Assembly (NCBI RefSeq): GCF_001427585.1
Contig: NZ_LMGY01000017.1
Location: forward strand, 297,863-361,862
DNA length: 64,000 bases
Source: Pseudoxanthomonas sp. Root630
GTDB taxonomy: Bacteria; Pseudomonadota; Gammaproteobacteria; Xanthomonadales; Xanthomonadaceae
Reading direction: 5' to 3'
Part shown: positions 61,859-64,000 of the stretch, one piece after another
How positions within the stretch are numbered: position 1 is the stretch's first letter
Layout: each line of letters opens with the position of its first letter
Program-made: the position numbers and the translations under genes
Notes under the pieces: model-generated
The model's input: only the letters and a program-made list of their open reading frames with translations
Databases searched by the model: none
What the model was told of the DNA's origin: nothing

Positions 61859-63499
61859 ATGATGACCACGAACGAAGCCCGCTTTCCGTTGACCCGCAGC
61901 ATCACGGCGTTCCTCCTCACCCTGGCGATTGCCGCCTGCCAGAAGGCACCGGAGCCCGCGCCCAAGCCAGAAGCCAAGCCTGCAACGCCCGCCGTTGCCG
62001 CCAAGCCCGAACCGCCGGCCAAGCCGGAACTGCCGCCGTTGTTCCGCGACATCGAACGCCGCACGTTCCAGTTCTTCTGGGATACGACCAACGAAATGAA
62101 CGGACTGACGCCAGACCGCTATCCATCGCGTCCTTTCGCCAGCATCGCGTCGGTCGGCTATGCGCTGACGGCGTATCCGATCGGCATCGAGAACGGCTGG
62201 GTCAGCCGCACCCAGGCGGTGGATCGCACGCTGACGACGCTGAAGTTCCTGCGCGACGTGCCGCAGGGCGCGCAGAAGGAAGGGCGGGGTGGCTACAAGG
62301 GGTTCTATTACCACTTCCTCGACATGGACACCGGCCAGCGTTTCAACAGCTGGGTGGAACTGTCCAGCGTGGATACCTCGTTGCTGATGATGGGCGTGTT
62401 GTTCGCGCAGTCGTACTACGACCGCGACGAGGCACGCGAAAAGGAGATCCGCGAGATCGCCGATGTGCTGTACAAGCGCGTGGACTGGACCTTCCTGCAG
62501 AACAACAAGCCGTTGATCTCGATGGGCTGGTTCCCGGAAAGCGGCACCATTCCGCACGACTGGAAGGGCTACAACGAGGCCATGATGGTCTACGTGCTGG
62601 CGATGGCGTCGCCGACCCATCCGGTCGGCCAGGACGCGTGGGAAGTGTGGACGCGCAGCTACGGCGAGTTGTGGGGCGTATTCCAGGGGCAGGAGTACCT
62701 GACCTTCGCGCCGCACTTCGGCCACCAGTACAGCCATGTCTGGATCGACTTCCGCGGCATCCAGGACGCCTACATGCGCGAGCGCGGCATGGACTACTTC
62801 GAGAACAGCCGCCGCGCGACGTACGCCCAGCGCGCATATGCCACCGAGAACCCGATGAAGTGGAAGGATTACGGCGAGAACGTCTGGGGCCTGACCGCCT
62901 CGGACGGCCCGCAGCAGACCCTGCAGGAGTACCGCGGCGAGCAGCGCCAGTTCCGCCATTACTCCGCGCGCGGGGCCGGCTTCCGCGAGAACTTCGACGA
63001 CGGCACCATCGCGCCCACCGCGGCGGTCGCCTCGCTGCCGTTCGCCCCGGAGATCGTGATCCCGGCCACCGAGGAAATGCACCGCCGCTACGGCGACTAC
63101 CTCTACTCGAGCTACGGCTTCCTCGATTCGTTCAACCCGAGTTTCGACTACGACATCCCGCTGAAGACCGGCCGTGTCGTGCCGGGCAAGGGCTGGGTGG
63201 CCAGCGACTACATCGGCATCGACCAGGGCCCGATCCTCGCGATGATCGCGAACTACCGCAGCGATTTCGTCTGGAACGTGATGAAGAAGAATCCCTATAT
63301 CCGCGATGGCCTGAAGAAGGCCGGCTTCGAAGGCGGATGGCTGGACGCGAAGACGGAGCAGGCCGCACAGGCCGCGCCGACGGCACCCACCGCGCCGCCG
63401 GATCTCGATGCAGCCGCAGCGCGTGCATTGGGCACGGCGGAATCGCGCGCCAACCAGGCCGCACAGCCTGAGGCGGCGCGCCCGCAACAGCCGGAGTAA
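61859..63499 (+). CDS. Glycoamylase/GH144-type lipoprotein, probable endo-beta-1,2-glucanase, 546 aa
   Basis: ATG 61859 (or 61,862) opens a lipoprotein signal (RSITAFLLTLAIAAC, Cys30). A Pro/Lys/Ala-rich linker precedes the (alpha/alpha)6 domain, recognisable by LFRDIERRTFQFFWDTTNEM, ASVGYALTAYPIG, RGGYKGFYYHFLDM, WFPESGTIPHDWKGYNEAMM and ASDYIGIDQGPILAMI. This is the Pfam glycoamylase family, whose characterised GH144 members are endo-beta-1,2-glucanases. It would act at the outer membrane or in the periplasm ahead of the GH3 enzyme. The tail after residue 495 is Ala-rich linker. No clear ribosome binding site precedes the start. Confidence 0.85.
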   Translation: MMTTNEARFPLTRSITAFLLTLAIAACQKAPEPAPKPEAKPATPAVAAKPEPPAKPELPPLFRDIERRTFQFFWDTTNEMNGLTPDRYPSRPFASIASVGYALTAYPIGIENGWVSRTQAVDRTLTTLKFLRDVPQGAQKEGRGGYKGFYYHFLDMDTGQRFNSWVELSSVDTSLLMMGVLFAQSYYDRDEAREKEIREIADVLYKRVDWTFLQNNKPLISMGWFPESGTIPHDWKGYNEAMMVYVLAMASPTHPVGQDAWEVWTRSYGELWGVFQGQEYLTFAPHFGHQYSHVWIDFRGIQDAYMRERGMDYFENSRRATYAQRAYATENPMKWKDYGENVWGLTASDGPQQTLQEYRGEQRQFRHYSARGAGFRENFDDGTIAPTAAVASLPFAPEIVIPATEEMHRRYGDYLYSSYGFLDSFNPSFDYDIPLKTGRVVPGKGWVASDYIGIDQGPILAMIANYRSDFVWNVMKKNPYIRDGLKKAGFEGGWLDAKTEQAAQAAPTAPTAPPDLDAAAARALGTAESRANQAAQPEAARPQQPE

Positions 63500-63508
63500 G
63501 CTGCACGC

Positions 63509-64000
63509 ATGGTCGAGCGCGTGCCAGCGTCGTTCTCTCCAGCACGCATCAGGGCCTCCTTCTTTCGAAGGGCGGCCTTGGTGCGCTGCTGTTTCCTGCT
63601 CGTGGTCCTGGGCCTCACGTTCTGCCTGGCGGGCTGCACGCGCACGGAAGATGCGCGTACCACGGTGCGCTTCTGGGTGATGGGTTATGAAGGCGAAGTG
63701 GTGGCGAAACTGCTGCCCGAGTTCGAGCGCCAGCACCCCGATATCCATGTCGACCTGCAGATCGTGCCGTGGCTGTCGGCGCACGAAAAATTGCTGACCG
63801 CCTTCGCTGGCGATTCGCTGCCCGACGTGTGCCCGATCGGCAACACGTGGATCCCGGAGTTCGCTGCGCTCGGCGCGCTGGATCCGCTGGACGACCAGAT
63901 CGCCGCGACGCCCGGTTTCAACCAGGCGGATTTCTTCCCGGGCGTCTGGGATACCGGCGTGATCGACGGGCGCGCATACGCAGTGCCGTGGTACGTCGAG
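63509..64000 (+). CDS. ABC transporter sugar-binding lipoprotein (3' truncated by window)
   Basis: The frame is open from ATG 63509 to the last base (164 codons, no stop). GTG 63581 is an alternative start nearer the lipoprotein signal (RCCFLLVVLGLTFCLAGC). The mature part reads as a family-1 extracellular solute-binding protein: TVRFWVMGYEGEVVAKLLPE, FERQHPDIHVDLQIVPW, and LPDVCPIGNTWIPEFAALG. It follows the GH144-like gene at 9 nt and should deliver oligosaccharides to an inner-membrane ABC permease beyond the window. Confidence 0.85.
   Translation, partial: MVERVPASFSPARIRASFFRRAALVRCCFLLVVLGLTFCLAGCTRTEDARTTVRFWVMGYEGEVVAKLLPEFERQHPDIHVDLQIVPWLSAHEKLLTAFAGDSLPDVCPIGNTWIPEFAALGALDPLDDQIAATPGFNQADFFPGVWDTGVIDGRAYAVPWYVE

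Overview
The window looks like the chromosome of a GC-rich gammaproteobacterium of the Xanthomonadaceae (Pseudoxanthomonas, Stenotrophomonas or Xanthomonas type). The evidence is the very high G+C of the right part, the Oar-like TonB-dependent receptor and Trp-halogenase-like gene in a sugar locus, the Gln at GyrA position 83, and REP-like palindromes of the kind common in this family. Genus is inference; no 16S rRNA is present.

Region 1, about 1-25,050, is a mosaic accessory island of phage and satellite DNA. It opens with a truncated HTH gene and a RepB-like primase (211-1317), followed by an A/T-richer repeat-bearing stretch that could be a replication origin. A podovirus-like module follows (3686-10547): three translationally coupled genes that look like DNA-ejection/internal virion proteins, then two small phage genes. 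No capsid, portal, terminase, tail or integrase gene is visible in the window. A cargo zone comes next: a 2OG-Fe(II) oxygenase, a GNAT acetyltransferase, a SEFIR-domain protein (candidate antiphage effector), a lipoprotein, three AlpA-type HTH proteins, a sigma-region-2-like protein, and a DNA-repair set made of an SRAP/HMCES-like protease, a 3-methyladenine DNA glycosylase and a Cho-like GIY-YIG nuclease. The last two sit on divergent transcripts that share a possible LexA box. The island ends with a small satellite-like unit: a 36-residue membrane peptide, a strong hairpin, an AlpA-like gene, a Gp2/YagK-type gene and a coiled-coil gene.

Region 2, about 25,080-53,180, is ordinary core chromosome: an FMN/Fe-S glutamate-synthase-like enzyme, tRNA-Val(CAC), gyrA, the alpha-2-macroglobulin/PBP1C pair, a peroxiredoxin, a CbpA-type J-protein, an M3 peptidase, an amidohydrolase, a glutathione peroxidase, a TlpA-like thioredoxin, ferredoxin-NADP reductase, an FAD oxidoreductase, the scpA-scpB-rluB operon, and YciI and BolA proteins.

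Region 3, 53,200-64,000, is a glucan-utilisation locus: GH3 beta-glucosidase, LacI-family regulator, TonB-dependent receptor, flavin-dependent halogenase-like protein, GH144/glycoamylase-like lipoprotein, and an ABC sugar-binding lipoprotein cut by the window end. Five near-identical 14-bp LacI-type palindromes (consensus TGWAAACGKTTACA, one more divergent) stand before the GH3, lacI and receptor genes and twice before the GH144 gene, so the locus reads as one regulon. GH144 plus GH3 suggests beta-1,2-glucan as substrate, which is an inference.
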